A stretch of DNA of 64,000 bases from Chaetomium olivaceum (GCA_039881045.1 JAYWVB010000009.1:620001-684000); one strand, 5' to 3'; positions 10,278 through 23,500 are shown, numbered from the stretch's first letter. Made by a program: numbers and translations. Notes: generated by a model not told the origin, from the sequence alone.

Positions 10278-11316
10278 CTACAGGGACTTGCCCCGGAGAT
10301 AGCTATCTTCACTGAGCCAGGGCGCCTCCCGCCAGTCCGGTAGCACGTACGCGACCCTGTCCTCGTCCTTCGTCCCCGCCCACTCAGATCCAAGATGCGG
10401 CCGCACAAGGTCGTAGAGGATACGGTACGACTCGCTGCTAAGGTGGAGGCCATCCGGCAACAGATTCTCGAGGTACCCGCGGACGCCACTCTCCGGGTCG
10501 CCAAGCGATGGCCCCTTGGGGTCGAAACCCGGCGTCTTTTCGATCGCCCTGTCCATGAGTGCCTTTTGGAGGTCTATAAGCGTGACCCCGGGATGCTTGG
10601 CGGCCACCTCCCGGACGGCTTCGGAGTAAGCCGCGCTAACTTTGGTTTGTCTTGCCGCGGCGGGGTGTCCATTGGCTCGGTCGAGCACTGTCACGCGGAT
10701 CTCATCTAGAGGCGGCGGTGTGATGAGAAAGATTTTGGGCTTGTGCGCCGTGATGGTGGGATGGTTGATGATGCGGGCCAAGTTCACCTTGTACTTGTCG
10801 AGAGGCACACGCTGGAAGTTGGTGGGCAACGGCACGCATGCATCGTTGGCGCCGAAGAGGATAAACTTGTCGCGCCGGGTCAATGGTTTCGCTCCGGAAT
10901 TTCTACTGGTGAGCAAGAACTTAAACTTACGAGGTACTTGAGTGCCGGGCCGCCCGGTGTTGGCGGGGCAATAATCTGCGGGAGTATGCTTAGGGCATTG
11001 GATGTGTTATACCCTGAGAATCCCCGGTTGACGACATCGAAGCGGCGGAGAACCTCTATAACGAGAATTTTTGTGTGTCAACGTCGGGGATATTCCTGAA
11101 ATTGGGGACCTCAGAGATATGGCAGTGGCAGACTAACGTGCTTGTAGAGCAGCCTGGAACGAAAAGCCGTCGGATATACCGGCAGCTCCCTGAATGAGCG
11201 AGTCGCCGAATAAGACAATCTGAGGATAGGAGCTCTGCGGCGGGGTAGCATCGTTATCCTGTATCAGCTTGTGCCCCTGGGAAGCTTGGGTAGTTTGGCA
11301 GGCAACCTACCGCCAT
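10278..11316 (-). CDS. SGNH/GDSL esterase, isoamyl-acetate-esterase (IAH1) type
   Basis: Four exons (11316-11311, 11258-11138, 11055-10931, 10865-10278) join to a 279-residue protein, a usual length for fungal IAH1-like esterases that hydrolyse short-chain acyl esters. All SGNH blocks are visible. Block I is VLFGDSLIQGA with the nucleophile Ser near residue 22, block II is NRGFSGYNTSNA, block III is FGANDACVPL with its Asn, and block V is DGLHLSSESY with the catalytic Asp and His. The first exon carries only ATG GCG, so the start would be missed by simple frame calling. Its choice is supported by a good donor (GTAGGT) and by the reading MADNDA leading straight into the hydrolase core. There is no signal peptide, which points to a cytosolic enzyme. 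Splice phases all agree and no frame error is needed. Confidence 0.92.
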
Positions 11317-12590
11317 GGTTGGTTGAGGTCTTGTTTGATTCGTGGTTGGCACGAGACACCCAATGCAATGTTCCCTGTCGGCTGTGTGTTTTAAGAATAA
11401 CTCGGAAGTTTATTTAGGTGGGCTGGCACAGGATCTGGCATGAAGACTGGGCACCCGTTCCCTTCAAATACCTCTCTCACCGGTGACCGGGCGGAAGGCC
11501 CATTTCCTAGCCTGCTTCGCGATAGGTAGCTCCCGGTCGCCCACTCGGCGGGAGCGACCCATGAAATCCATCCCGCCCCACAGGTCGGGGCGGGCAGCCC
11601 CGCAGCAGCCGGGCCTCTGCAGACCTCCTGAGTCGTCCTGAGCTACGCCTCGCCCGCGGTAGAAGTCGTGATACTCGACGAGAGAACGGGGGGCAACAAA
11701 GGCGGAAAGGCAGCTGATTCGTAGGCTCACCCGGCGGCCACCCGCAGGCCGCTGGTCGTTGACACAAACATGGGTCACAAAGCCAGAACCTGCCAATTGC
11801 CTCGCCAGCAGGCCTGGCAGGGTGCCGATTCCACCACGCGGCCACGGCGTCCACACCGCGCAGGTAAAAGCACCGATTGGCAACCGGTCACATGGGATGC
11901 TGAGCACTGCGATCTGAAATGCACCAGCCCTTGCTGCTGGGTTTTGGGTCGCTCGATCCCAGGTTCGCCGGGGCCAATCGTCTTGTTCTCGGGCGTTGTC
12001 CAAGCTGATGGGCCACTGGATGGGCCACTGGATGGACCATGGCGGGTCCCGCTGTCCCAAAACCCCCGCAGACCGTTGTGGAGCAGCTCGAATCAATACC
12101 CATTCGAACCCAGGCGGTGGAACAAGTCAGCTGGAGTGTCCGGGGTGCAGCTGAGTGTAGTGAGGCCGGCCAGCTGGATGTGCGCATCACCCAAATACCA
12201 GACGGAGATGAAGACACGAGGTTGCTGTTGTAGCCGGCTGTTCCAGGTTGTTCGTTGACTCTTCCATGGTTTAAGGATGAGTGAGGTGCGGGGCGGATGG
12301 ATGTGGGGGTTCCCAGCTTGTTTCGGTTTTCCTGGCAACACGGCACGGCATGAGGTACGAAGTCGTATCGTTATCGATAAGCTGAGGTCCTGCCAAGGCA
12401 CCCGACTGCTTGGATCCCCTGTCATTTCGCCATCGCCACCCATCGACTATCAACACCATCGAGCGTGACCGATAAACCTACCCCAGTCGAGGCTTATTCA
12501 GATTTACCTATGTATCACCAAACGAATCAAAGACTATTGATGCTTGCAACGCCCACTTCCTAAAAGCCACCTGTTTATTCAGCTAGAACC
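11317..12590. other. 1.27-kb intergenic region
   Basis: No gene recognised. Overlapping open frames of up to 210 codons exist on both strands with no family resemblance. A 12-base unit GGGCCACTGGAT is repeated head to tail near 12009-12034. Confidence 0.5.
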
Positions 12591-13705
12591 ATGTCCCAGG
12601 CAGCATGCTGCACCTGCGCATCGCTGTTAGCCGCCGTGCCCCGAGTGTCGTCCTCTTCCGAGAAGCCCTTACCCGATGACAGGCAACTGGGTTGTTGCGG
12701 GCGTACCATCTGCGGTGCTTGTATACATGTAAGCTTCGGTCAGCTTCCGCTTCCAGGGAACATGAGATTAATTAACAGCCCCTCGCCCAGAGAAACCGCC
12801 GCTTCCTCAACTACTGCCCGTACTGTCAAACCTCGAACCAGTCTTTGCCAAGCAGCCGTCTCAGGGCGCGGCCCAGGCAAGGCGAGAGAGAAGAAGACGA
12901 GTCGGGAACAGAAACAGAAACAGAAAGCGAGCCGCCCCCCTACTCAGCCATCGCCCAGACCATCAACCCCAAAGCCAAGACAACCAAACCCCCAAGCCCT
13001 CCACCACCGCCCTACACATCCCCCTCCCAACCCATCCCGGATTCAAAGCAACCCCTTCAAGAAAAAGAAAAAGAAAAAGAAGACCCCCAACGGCCCTACA
13101 CAATCCACCACCTCCGCCACCCACCACACCCCTCGCCCGACAGCCTAACCTCGCTCTCCCTCCGCTACGGCATCCCCACCCACGTCCTGCGGCAGCACAA
13201 CAACCTGCCCAACGACGCGGACTACCTCCTCGCGGCGCGCCACACGCTGCTGATCCCCACCGCCTACATCACCACCCCCAGCACTAGCACTAGCAGTAGC
13301 ACCAACCCTCCCAACCCAAGTTTATCGCCCCACCCCCTGGAAGACGCCGCCGAGCGCGAGCGCAAGGTGCAGATCCGGCGGTTCATGGTGGCGTGCAAGG
13401 AGGCCGACTACGACGCGGCGGTGGTGTACCTGGAGGCGAGCGGGTACGACTTCGACGAGGCGGTGGCGCGGCACCGGGCAGACGCGGCGTGGGAGCGGGC
13501 TAATCCAAACCCGAACCCGAATTTGAATCCGTTGAGTGGTGGTTCTTGGGTGAAGGGGAAGGGGGCGGTGGTGTGTAGAGGCGAGGAGAGGGGCGGATGG
13601 GGTTGGGGGATGATGGGAGAGAATGGGAAGGGTAAGGCCGTCAAGGTCGGGGGTGGTGGGGAGGGGAGGTTGTTTGGATGGCTGAAGGGGTGTGATGAGG
13701 CATAG
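12591..13705 (+). CDS. intracellular LysM-domain protein with N-terminal zinc ribbon and UBA-like C-terminal segment
   Basis: Two exons (12591-12728, 12791-13705) give 350 residues in one unbroken frame. The N-terminus has ordered cysteines: CCTC, then CCGRTICGAC, then YCPYC across the splice junction, a likely zinc-binding domain. A proline-rich, low-complexity linker including a KEKEKEK run follows. The middle holds one LysM motif beginning YTIHHLRHP and continuing LTSLSLRYGIPTHVLRQHN and LLAARHTLLIP. After it, RRFMVACKEADYDAAVVYL and GYDFDEAVARHRAD resemble the paired helices of UBA/CUE domains. There is no signal peptide, so this is not a secreted chitin-binding effector; it resembles the eukaryotic intracellular LysM proteins. 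Function is unknown. The tail is Gly-rich. Confidence 0.85.
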
Positions 13706-13907
13706 AAGGAGGCTGGGTATATACGTCCAATTCATTCCAATTCCATCCGTCTCGGCCGCAAGTCGAAGCTGGCCATGATAAATAAGCGTTCACTCGGCGT
13801 GACAATAACGCCAAAGTCCTCCCAGAGCGCCGCCCGCTTACACGTATAATACAATCAATATCCCCAACTCAATCCAGCCCACGTGCTCATCGCGATCGTC
13901 ATTAGCT

Positions 13908-16900
13908 CTAGAAAGCAGACCGCGTCCGGATGTCCTACCGAGAGTTAGCAGTTGTTTGAATACCAAAATAAAAAGATGAGAGGCTTACCGAAATCTTCCG
14001 CTCGATTTCCCGCACGGAGCGGTCCAATTCCCCGGCAATCATCTGCTTCTTGTCGTTCGGCAGCAGACTGAACCTCTCACAGAGATCGCCATCGATCACC
14101 CCCTTGACGGGGACATAGTATCCGCGGTAGATCAGGTGGTCACGCCCCGCCAGTGGCGGATCCTCAGCCCGCATGTGGCTCTCGAGGTTCTGGAAGAAGT
14201 CCACGTCCTCGCGGCTGACAAAAGGAATCAGCACGCCCACCGTGCCCTGAATCCCGCTCCACACCAGCACATCCTGCCCGCCCACCACCAAATTCGTCTT
14301 GACGATGCTCGTCGGCAGGTCCTGCGTGTAGAAATGCGCCATCGCACTAAGGCGGCTCTGCGCGCCGTGGAGGTAATTGCGGGCGTGAAGAAGTTGAATC
14401 TCTGAGCCCGGCTCGTCGCTCTCCTGGCTAGCTCGTTCCGAACAGCGCAGGATCCAGATGTTGCCAAATTTGTCACCACCGGCCACCGATTCGTAGTCGA
14501 CCATGGTGGTACACGTAGTCCACCTGTTGATGGTGTCGTCGGCAAACGGAAGAAGTTTGTTACTTTCGGGCTTGTAAACCACATATGTGATGCCCTGTTG
14601 GACGTCGCCCACGATGATGCGACTCCCTTGGGTTTGAAGTGACACGATGAGTTGCGGTGCTACTTCCCCTTGGGCCTTCCTCAGCAACTGCCTAAGACCG
14701 AGATCGTACACGCGGAGCGTCTTGCCGATGCCGGCAAGAAGGCGCCCTTGGAAAGGGATGAGAGCCATCGGCGGCTCTTCGACCTTGGTCTTGTGTATGA
14801 ACTCCAGATCTCGCCCATCTTCATGGAACCGATAGACGTGGATATACCCCTCGCTAAACTTCCGTGGGTTAAGCACCATATCTTTCCCAGTGCCGACGAT
14901 GAGGAAGCTCTCGCCCTCCTGGCTGGCGAAAGGAACCACCGCGGCGCTCACGGCGGCTTCGTTACCCTCAAAGTCGATTCTTTGGAGCACGCTGGGTTCT
15001 TCACCAAGAGGATCCACGATGCTGATACAGGATGCCCATCTGCCTGTGGCACGGGGGTACCCAAAATCTTCTGGAGGCAGAGTCGCTGCGTCTCCATTGA
15101 CGGCCCCTGATTGCTCCAACAGTTGCGCCCGCAACTCGGGGGGTAGAGTGTTGTTGTCCGATTCGATAGTGTAAAAGTATGGCTGCTCGGGGTGTTTGAC
15201 CAGCCGCTTCGGCGTGTAAGTGAGCGGGATCGACTTTTGTATCATGGTGTCGCCGAGCCTCTCGATTGTGAAAATCCTGCAAACAAGTCAACATGTGGTA
15301 CACACAAAATATGGTTGACAAATATGGGTAGGTGCAAGTTGTCTTCAGAAGGAACAATTGATACAACCTCGGTTGTAGTCAAGCCTCATAGCACATGGCG
15401 TCGGTATCCCTTTTATCATCATGACATAGGAGTGCGGATAGAGATAGACGAAATGGACTGACCTAAGGAAGTTGGCATGGATACCCACCATGCCTTCCAG
15501 GCACTGCTCGCTGCTGAAATTCCAGCCGAATTCGAGCTCAGAGTAGATGAGTGGTGTCATGGCGAAATTCTTGGTAATGGGATCCGTGTACCCTAGCCAT
15601 GGTCTCGAACTGAGTGCAAGAACGCACGGCTGGTTTTGCACGGACACTTGGAACAGTTTCGTTGGCTTCGGGCCGAGGAACTTTTGTCGGGTGTCGGTCA
15701 GCTCGCCAGTGACCTCGTCCAAGACAGTTCTCAGGTAAACCCCAGAATGTAGGCCAATGTGCAGGTATAATGTCGTGCCCCCGGTTGAGTCTTCCATGGC
15801 CATGACTAGGAGAGATGACGGTGCTGATGTGAGAGCCTGGATGGACTTCATCTCCAGGGTCGACTCTGGGTCAAGACTGAGAATGCGAACCGTGCAGTCG
15901 TCGCATCCAACAGCCAGGAACGAACTCCGCCTAAGTCCTTCAGGTACCCTTCCCAAGCTGAGGGATGTGACCGTGCCAGACATTTCCTTCTTTTCATCAT
16001 ACTCGGCCAGCGAGCCATCGGCGTCCATCTCGAAGTAGACGATTTCGCCGGAGCTCAGGGCGATAACGACTTGGTTTTCATTTGTCGCAGCAGCAACAAT
16101 CGATCGGTGTTGGGGTGCTGGCCACTCGTTCACACGGCCCTGAACGATATGCCGGATGCCCTTCGGGTGCACCTGGATCAAGCCCTCCTCGCCCAGTTGT
16201 TGGACCGCCAAAGTTGGCACACTGGTCAAGAAACCACTTTCCGTAACCTCTTCGACGGTTTCGCCAATGCTCAAAACAAGCGTTGCGTTCGTAAAGGAGA
16301 GCACAATGTAGCCATCATACTCATCATACTTAGTCAGCTTAGTCGTCCAGACCGCGGCGGGCGTGCCCGGCAGCTCCGAGGCAACAATTTCGGACACTTC
16401 CAGACCGTGTTTGAGCATACGGAAAGTGCTCCTCGCCCTGTTGCCACAGACCGAGTAGATTTGTGGCGCATCTTCGCCCGTCAAGTTCGCAATCTTGCAA
16501 TCGATTAAGGGGTTCATGGAATCCATGCTTTCCACGAGCACCAGGTTCTCTAGTGGGCGAGGGTGAAAGTAGACAGGGTTATACGACGCCCGAGAATCCG
16601 TCGGGAAGTCGTCGCTCGAGAACTCCAGCTCCTCGTCGTCATCACCGAGCTTCTCGAATTGGTAAAGGTGGTGGTTGCCGAACTCGCCGGCGGAAAAAAG
16701 GAAGCCGCTCTTCAAGATACACAAGCTTTGTGCGATGGGTATCGTGTCGAAATATTTGACCTTCAGGCGACGGACCTCACCGGTAGGGTTGCCATCGCTA
16801 TCTTCGACCATGTCCAGCGTCACCTTCATCAAATCTCCGTCATCGGTTTGGAGCAAGAAAAAGAAGGCGCCCGCACTGCCCTTCAACTTGTGCATAACAC

Positions 16901-17960
16901 CGGCGACGATGGTGCGCTTCCTCTGCGGGTCTTCTGTAGCACCACGTCGCCTGGGGACGGGGACACGAAAGGCTTCTTGGTTGGAATGGCGGTACGTGAC
17001 GTTCTCCTCCCCGCAAACCAAAACACCACTGGGACCATCGTTACCGCCAGGGACCTGGAAGAGGAGGGAAGATGTTGGGTCAACGGCATCTGACCACTTG
17101 CGTACAACGTGGTTCAGACCCAAGTCGAGCTCGTAATAAACGAGTTGGGCTTCGGGCTCCTTGCCTGCCTCACCGGACGGGTCCTGGTCGGCTTCCGAGT
17201 AGTCGATTTCGAGGGCAGCAAAAACCGGGTTGGCATAACCGACGTCGAGAGCCACGAGCGATAGAACCAAAACTCCAGCCTTGTGGGCCTCAAGCGGTGA
17301 CGAAATGGTCAGCTCAGCCTGGGCATTGCGGTTCAAAACATAGACCAGCTTGTTCTTCTCGACGCCGGCGATCAAGCACGCTCTTCCTTTAGGGTCGGCG
17401 GCCAAATACTGGCCCGGGACGACGCGACGCACGCCCGACTTCCCAAATGTCTCGAGATGAATGCGCGAGAATCTGTTTGTTTTGGGCTGGTACTCGATGA
17501 TGGCGATGCGGCCGGAGTCTGTGGCGAGGATGATGTAGTCTAGGTGCAGACGCGTTTTAGCACAGTCCGGGGCACACAAGGATTCCGTGGAGGAATCCGC
17601 AGGCCACCACGCGTTTCTAAACGGAGATCATCCCGCGAAAGCTGCGGAGCGGATCGAGAATCACTAATTGTCCGAGAAACGGTGGGGGATGCGGGTGTTT
17701 GAACCAAGTTACTCACCTTTGTGGCTACCGGCGAGACGGAAGGAGGCGATGGACCGAATGATGCCAAAAATGTCATGCGACAACACGGTGTTGACCTTGC
17801 CCTGCCTGGGGTCTGGCTGCAGAAGGGTCAGGCGCGAGCCCGAGGCGGTGATAATCTGTTGCTCCTTGGTCCCCGAGAACTGACCCAGCAGCGCCTGTGA
17901 GATAGTGGTTGGCGGCTGGATAGTCAGCGAGTAAAGAAACATGTTCGATGTCGTCGCCAT
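13908..17960 (-). CDS. RSE1: pre-mRNA-splicing factor RSE1 (SF3b subunit 3, SF3b130)
   Basis: This is a core subunit of the SF3b part of the U2 snRNP, which helps select the intron branch site in the nucleus. Exons 17960-17717, 17539-15463, 15276-13989 and 13934-13908 join to 1211 residues, the normal length. The protein starts MATTSNMFLYSLTIQPPTTI and includes YIILATDSGRIAIIEYQ, typical of the N-terminal MMS1/CPSF-type propeller. The CPSF_A-type C-terminal part includes IVGDVQQGITYVVYK and ESVAGGDKFGNIW. The tiny last exon supplies DIRTRSAF after ERKIS, matching the conserved end of the family. Splice phases fit without any frame repair, so this 3.6-kb coding region seems error-free. It is transcribed away from MSS51 across a short shared promoter. 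Confidence 0.98.
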
Positions 17961-18313
17961 GATTCCCGGGGTGCGCAGAAAGCCGGCGCGGCTTTACTGT
18001 GGTGGGAGGACGTTGCAGCCTTTCGACTTGATGATAAGGTTGGTGGTGTTTTGCTGGGCCGAACCCAGCTCCAGACCGCAAAAATTAATTCGAGCTCGAA
18101 CTGGGCTGACCAGTCCCCAGCCACAATCCGACCTTCAGGTGGGCGTAAGTGGGGTTCAGTCCTTCTCGTCCCTGTGTGGGCCGACATGGCGTGGCTGGAG
18201 CTGCCTTGATTGGGCAATCATCAGCCCAGAAAGCGGCTCGGCTTTGAAGCTTCAAAAGTCGCATAGGTCGTTAAATACCAGAAAGCCAAAGTGCGTACCG
18301 AGTGCAATTTGCG
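17961..18313. promoter_or_regulatory. shared divergent promoter of RSE1 and MSS51
   Basis: Only 353 bases separate the two start codons, which face away from each other. A CCAAT box in reverse orientation lies at 18209-18213, about 100 bases before MSS51. No other gene is present, so regulatory sites for both genes must lie here or inside the genes. Confidence 0.6.
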
Positions 18314-19916
18314 ATGGCTCTTCCGGCAGAACTCGCGGCGCGCTCAGCGCTGTCGAGAATATGCACACGATGCTCACTATCCCTCGGAAAGCAAGGCCAG
18401 AGACCCAATGGCTTTCTCCAGATTTCCCGGCAGCAACGGCGCTCGCAATCCGGAAAGAGCTCCTCGAGGACAATAACCCAGGTCGATAAGCTTGCTACCC
18501 CCGTTGCTCGACGAGCCCAGAATCAGAGTCCCGCTACAAGGCGATTTTCCTCCGGTTCGACTACCGCCCCCTCCGAGCCACAGCCGAAGCAAGTTCTAGC
18601 CGAAGATGACCTCTTCCACTCTTTTACAAACTCCCCCACCCCCGCGATCCGGCAGCGCGCGGCCTTCATAAAACAACACGCAAGCTGTCCTCACCACCAC
18701 CATCAGCCGGGCGGTTCGATGGCCCCGGCGCATGTCGATTTTGAGTGCCCCGACTGTGGAATTCCAGTTTATTGTAGCAAGGAGCACTGGGCAGACGATT
18801 ACGAGGCGCATCTAAAGATTTGCGACACACTCCGTCAAATCAACGAGGATGATCACGACCTTCGGTCCGGTCGCTCGTTTCCCGAATTCGAATATGCGGG
18901 ACCACAGATGGAAGATGCGCTGGTCAACATGTCCAGCTGGGATACCTTTTTGTACACGCGGCAGTTCAATGCCATCAACGACGACCGGAGCATGAGGCAG
19001 GCGACAAGGTTGTTAACGTACCCTATTACGATCGGGAGTATCCTTCACGAGCTCAGCCCCTACAACATCAAGGCCGGCGGCAGGATTACGCCCGAGGGTA
19101 TAAAGAGTTTTAGCGGTATGTTTTCCTCCTGGCGTTCTTAGCTGGTTCGCCAACTGATGTTTACCAGCTCTACGATACACCCTTCACCCCGCAAAGACGG
19201 GCGGCGGCAATGATATCAAGGGTCTTCGAGTGCAGGCACCCGCAGTACGCCTCTTCATCCTCGGCGCCCGGGCCGAGTCATCACTCCCTCGTGATGCGTG
19301 GATTCAGCTGGCACATCTCTTCCCACTCTCGAGAATCCACCTCATCTTCATCGGCCCGGAGAGCATGCTTAACAGGGACGATGAGTTTCCGCTCCCTCCG
19401 CGGACACCCACAAACCCCTTCGGCGCCATTGTAGAGGACCGAGTGTGGCCGACAATGAAGATCAGCACCATCGTCGACTACTACCACACCATCCACAAGA
19501 CTGGCCACTTCTACCCCTACGACCCCTATTTCGACTGCTTTGTCATGTTCCACCCAGGGTTGGGGCACCCGGCCAGCTCACATGAATGGAAGGAGACACT
19601 CCCCATGCTTTTGGAGACCAAGGCGCCTATTATCGTCACCGGTTACACCCAAGAAGACATGGAGCGCGATATTGACTTTGTCAACAAAACGGCGGCCGGA
19701 GAGTTTGACGTCTTGATGGAACCAGGCGAGAACAAGTTCCGTAGCCTACGATGGGACCTGAATGACCTAGACCCTCAGGACATCAGTGCCGGCAACTGGG
19801 GCGTGTGGGCTTTTAGGGGCAAGAGGTTAGTCTTGGCCCTGTTCATCACTGTTTCGTCGAATGCTGACATTGGCTGTTACAGATACGAGACAACGCACAA
19901 GTCTGTCGAACAGTAG
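18314..19916 (+). CDS. MSS51: mitochondrial COX1 mRNA translation activator, MSS51 type
   Basis: In yeast MSS51 activates translation of COX1 mRNA and couples it to cytochrome oxidase assembly in the mitochondrial matrix. Exons 18314-19115, 19168-19825 and 19883-19916 give 497 residues. The N-terminus is basic and free of acidic residues for its first stretch except one Glu, compatible with import. Residues about 125-170 form the MYND-like zinc site (CPHHHH, FECPDCGIPVYCSKEHW, HLKIC). Downstream come the family core motifs DALVNMSSWDTFLYTRQ, LTYPITIGSILHELSPYN, VRLFILGARAESSLP and WGVWAFRGKRYE. The first ATG is at 18314; the open frame extends slightly upstream only through non-ATG codons. 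All introns are canonical and phases agree. Confidence 0.95.
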
Positions 19917-20577
19917 TCCTAGAGCTATTATGGCTGGGTTTTCCGCCCGCTTTTTTGTATGATAGGTTTGGCCAACGTACCTCGGCCACTGTACCAGCAT
20001 ATGCCCACGTCCATGTATTTTTTACACACAAAGACCAGAGTCCTCACTAACAATCAGGAAGGTCGGGTACTGTTTGGGTTGAAGTCCGCAATGTTGCGCC
20101 ACTAAACTCGAGGACGTTATCCTTCATCGGCAAGCCATTGCCCGGGGAGAGTGGGTGAAGACTGGCCATCCTCCACTCAAGACTCATCGCTAAGATAGGA
20201 CCAAAGCGCTGCATTGGCATAAACTTGAACGAAGATGACTACCAAGTAGAAGGAGCAGAAATCAGCTCACGTAAGCCTCGTGGGCTCATTGAAACACCCT
20301 CTTACCTTGAATTGAGGTTGTTAGTCGCGCCTCCCACAAGTGCACTGTGGGGGTTCACCGCCTGCCGTTTTCGGTTGTTGCATGACGCCCCGGCCTGCCG
20401 CATGGCCGATAAGCGATCGGTGCCACCGCCTTCCGACTTCCGCGTCGCAACTGCCTGCTTTCTTGATCGCGACTGCTCGAAAAAAGAGCAGCGATTGCTC
20501 TGTTTTAGGCATCGAAATGTGGCCAGAGCCTGGCAATCTAACATGACGACGGGGTTCTGTTGCCAGCTTTGACCGCC
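19917..20577. other. intergenic, promoter of the PXA-domain gene
   Basis: No gene recognised. Open frames on both strands overlap and show no family features. Confidence 0.5.
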
Positions 20578-23500
20578 ATGACGACCGCCGCCGCCCAGCC
20601 TCCTCCCCGTCTTCCAACTCCTCGCCCCAAGCCGTCATCGCGCACTTCGACTCTCCAATCCGAATCCACAGCACCCCCCAAGCCGCAACCTGGCCAGTTT
20701 CCGGCTTCAAATGAGGGTTTTACACAGTCGCAGCAGCCGGGAGGGGCTCGCCGTGGAGGCCGGACCGCATCGACCGACCCCCTCTCGGACAAGGCGACCG
20801 CATTCCTGATCCGCCGCATCCTCTGCCCCCAGCAGGCCGACAAGGGCAGGAGCTCTCCGGCCTCAATAGAGGGCCTGTTACCGCCTTTGACAAGCCGGAA
20901 CGATGTGGATCTACAGCTTTACGCTCTCATTGCCATCATCTTGAAGGAGTTCGTCCAGAACTGGTACGCCAAGATCACACCCGACGAGGACTTTGTTGCC
21001 GAAATTGTCCAGATAATCGCCCATATCACCCGCGCGCTCGAGCAGCGGCTGAGAAAGGTGGACTTGGAGAGCTTGTTATTCGACGAACTATCCGATCTTC
21101 TCGACAAGCATGTCACTGGTCCGTCCGCACCCCCCTAAGCTAGGAATGAACAAAGTCCGCGAGTGATGCGCTGACACCCCAGGACGCTCCAGCCTACCGA
21201 GTGGCCCACGATCCCATCACCCAGCCACCAGTCAGGACAGACCCACGCGAGATCTATCACTCGCTGTGCCCGCTACCCGCTCTTTCCCCGGTGCCCCGGC
21301 CAGAAAACCCCGAAAGCGTCGCCGTGCAGGCCGAACACGAGGCTGCCTATCGCCAGTTGCTCGTCCACGCCTTCCTCGCCATCCTCCTCCCCACCGAAGA
21401 CCTCGAAAATGGCTGTCTGACGGCTCTGGTTGGCCAGATATTTTCGGAGCTAATTATTGGCAACGCAGTAGCCAACAGACTATCAGAGCCATGGCTCATA
21501 TGGGAACTCCTCATCATCGCGTCGAGGGCGGCCGGGCGTCGGAAAACAACCGAGGATCAAGATCGTCCGGAGCAATCGAGCAACAGATCTTCGGCTAGCA
21601 AAAGGCGGTTCTCGGCCCACGCCCTGTTCTGGGCTGTCCTGCAGTGGTGCTTCCTCGGCGTCTCATTCATCAGGACGGTCATTGCGGTCCTGATGACTTC
21701 CAGCTCTTTGCCTCCGCGGACCTCTTACGGCGCAGGCCTCAAGAGCGCAACCCAACAAGAGACCAGCCAGGGGCGCACTCATCTCACTAGCTCCTTCGAT
21801 GCGGATCTGCATGGCCCCAAGATGCCTTTGCTGGCCTTTCGAACCTGGTCAGCAGTCTCAAATCTCGCCGAGATGGACCTCCGGATGCCCTGGCTTCGAG
21901 GCGTATTGTCCATGTTGCAATGGATTGCCATCATGGGGTCCGGGAGGAATTGCCGGCATGAACGGCGTGCTTGACAGGTAGGCCGATTCTGTTTGCCCTC
22001 CGTTTCTGAACACCCACCCCCCTTTCGCGAATTGCTATGTCACACTGCATGAGCCGCCGGTCACTGGACCTGACGCCAAACGATGCATGCCGCGAATCAC
22101 CAGCTTTTATGCGGCTCTGAAAGTTGCGAGTGCGACACGGCAGTTTCGCGAAGCTCGCGATCTTGGCTCTTGCGGTTCACAGTCGGACGTTTCGAAGACC
22201 TCCCGCTGCTGAGAGGAGGGGTCACTGGATGCAGTGCGTCCACCAATGTCCAACCAGGGCAAGGCCTCGGGGTAAAAGCTTGGATGCAGTGCAACACACC
22301 TCCCACATGTCATGCGGCCGAATCGGCGACCCGCAGGCAACGCTTGTTGCCGCGTCTTGTCGTTGACGGCCTGCATATCAAGCCTGGGCCAATCGCAAAC
22401 CCCTACCGCCTTGGCCGAGTCTGATTGCACGAAGGCCCCGTGGGGCATCGCCAGACGATCCATCGACGAGCCTTATTTACGCGCCGAGTTGGAGACGGCG
22501 ACAGGGGTTCACGGAGCCTGAACGATCTTGAACTCATTTTCTCCCCTCGTGTCGCTTCACGAGATCACCGGCCGCCGTGCGCGTCGTACCGTCCCCTGAG
22601 CCGCCGTCCATCCTCTCAACGTTTTCTTCAAGACACAGATCGTCGCGATGAAGCGTTGCCGTTCTCGGTTGGCGCTGTCTTGGAGGAGAGGATGACATGT
22701 CACATCATGAGACATGAGCCCTTTCCACGCTACGCTGAGCGGCCAAGCATGGATGAGCAGGATCATGCAAGTGCCCATTCTCCGTTCCAAACCCCTCGCC
22801 GTGGCCCCAGGCCGATCTCTCCCATGAGTTACAGGGCTGCGTGTCCATCGTGACAGTGGTGCATGAATGCAGGCTTGGAAGTCATGGGAAATCTCCTCAC
22901 TGCCGAAGGTCGTCTGGACATGACGTGAGAGGTCAGATCTCGGTGGCCAATGCTCCCGTTGCTCCCCTGATCCCCCGCATTCCAGAGGCATACGAACTCT
23001 GACGGCCCCGGTAAGCAAGCCGCCTCAGCCGAAAGGGTGCTGACGAGCCTTGCCAATCTCTGCGGCCAGTGCCGTGCCTTCCACCGCGAGATTTCATCCC
23101 GCTTGTCTCGGTCTTCACCGTTCTGGATCGGTTTGTCATCCAGCTTATCTGGACCTTGTCCCTCGCCGGTTTCCCCCACCCCTGGTCATTACTCTCAGGC
23201 CCTGAACAAGCCGACGAGACGCACAAACACGCACCCACACTGCTGCTCCCCCACGCATGAATGATCTCAGACGGGCCCCCAAATCCCCGCTTTCTAGCCT
23301 GACAAACCAGCCCAGTTTTCCGGTTATGCTTACAGGTTACTTCCAGACTCCTCTCTCACGGCATCCAGCGGCATGTCTTAGACGCGGCGAACCTGCCCCC
23401 ACTCCTCCGCACCGTGCGGGGGGCCCTGTTTCCCAACAACATGCCGGCCGGCAAACCAACGCTGGTCGCTCCCTCTTCCGATGCCGAGCTCCGCGACCTC

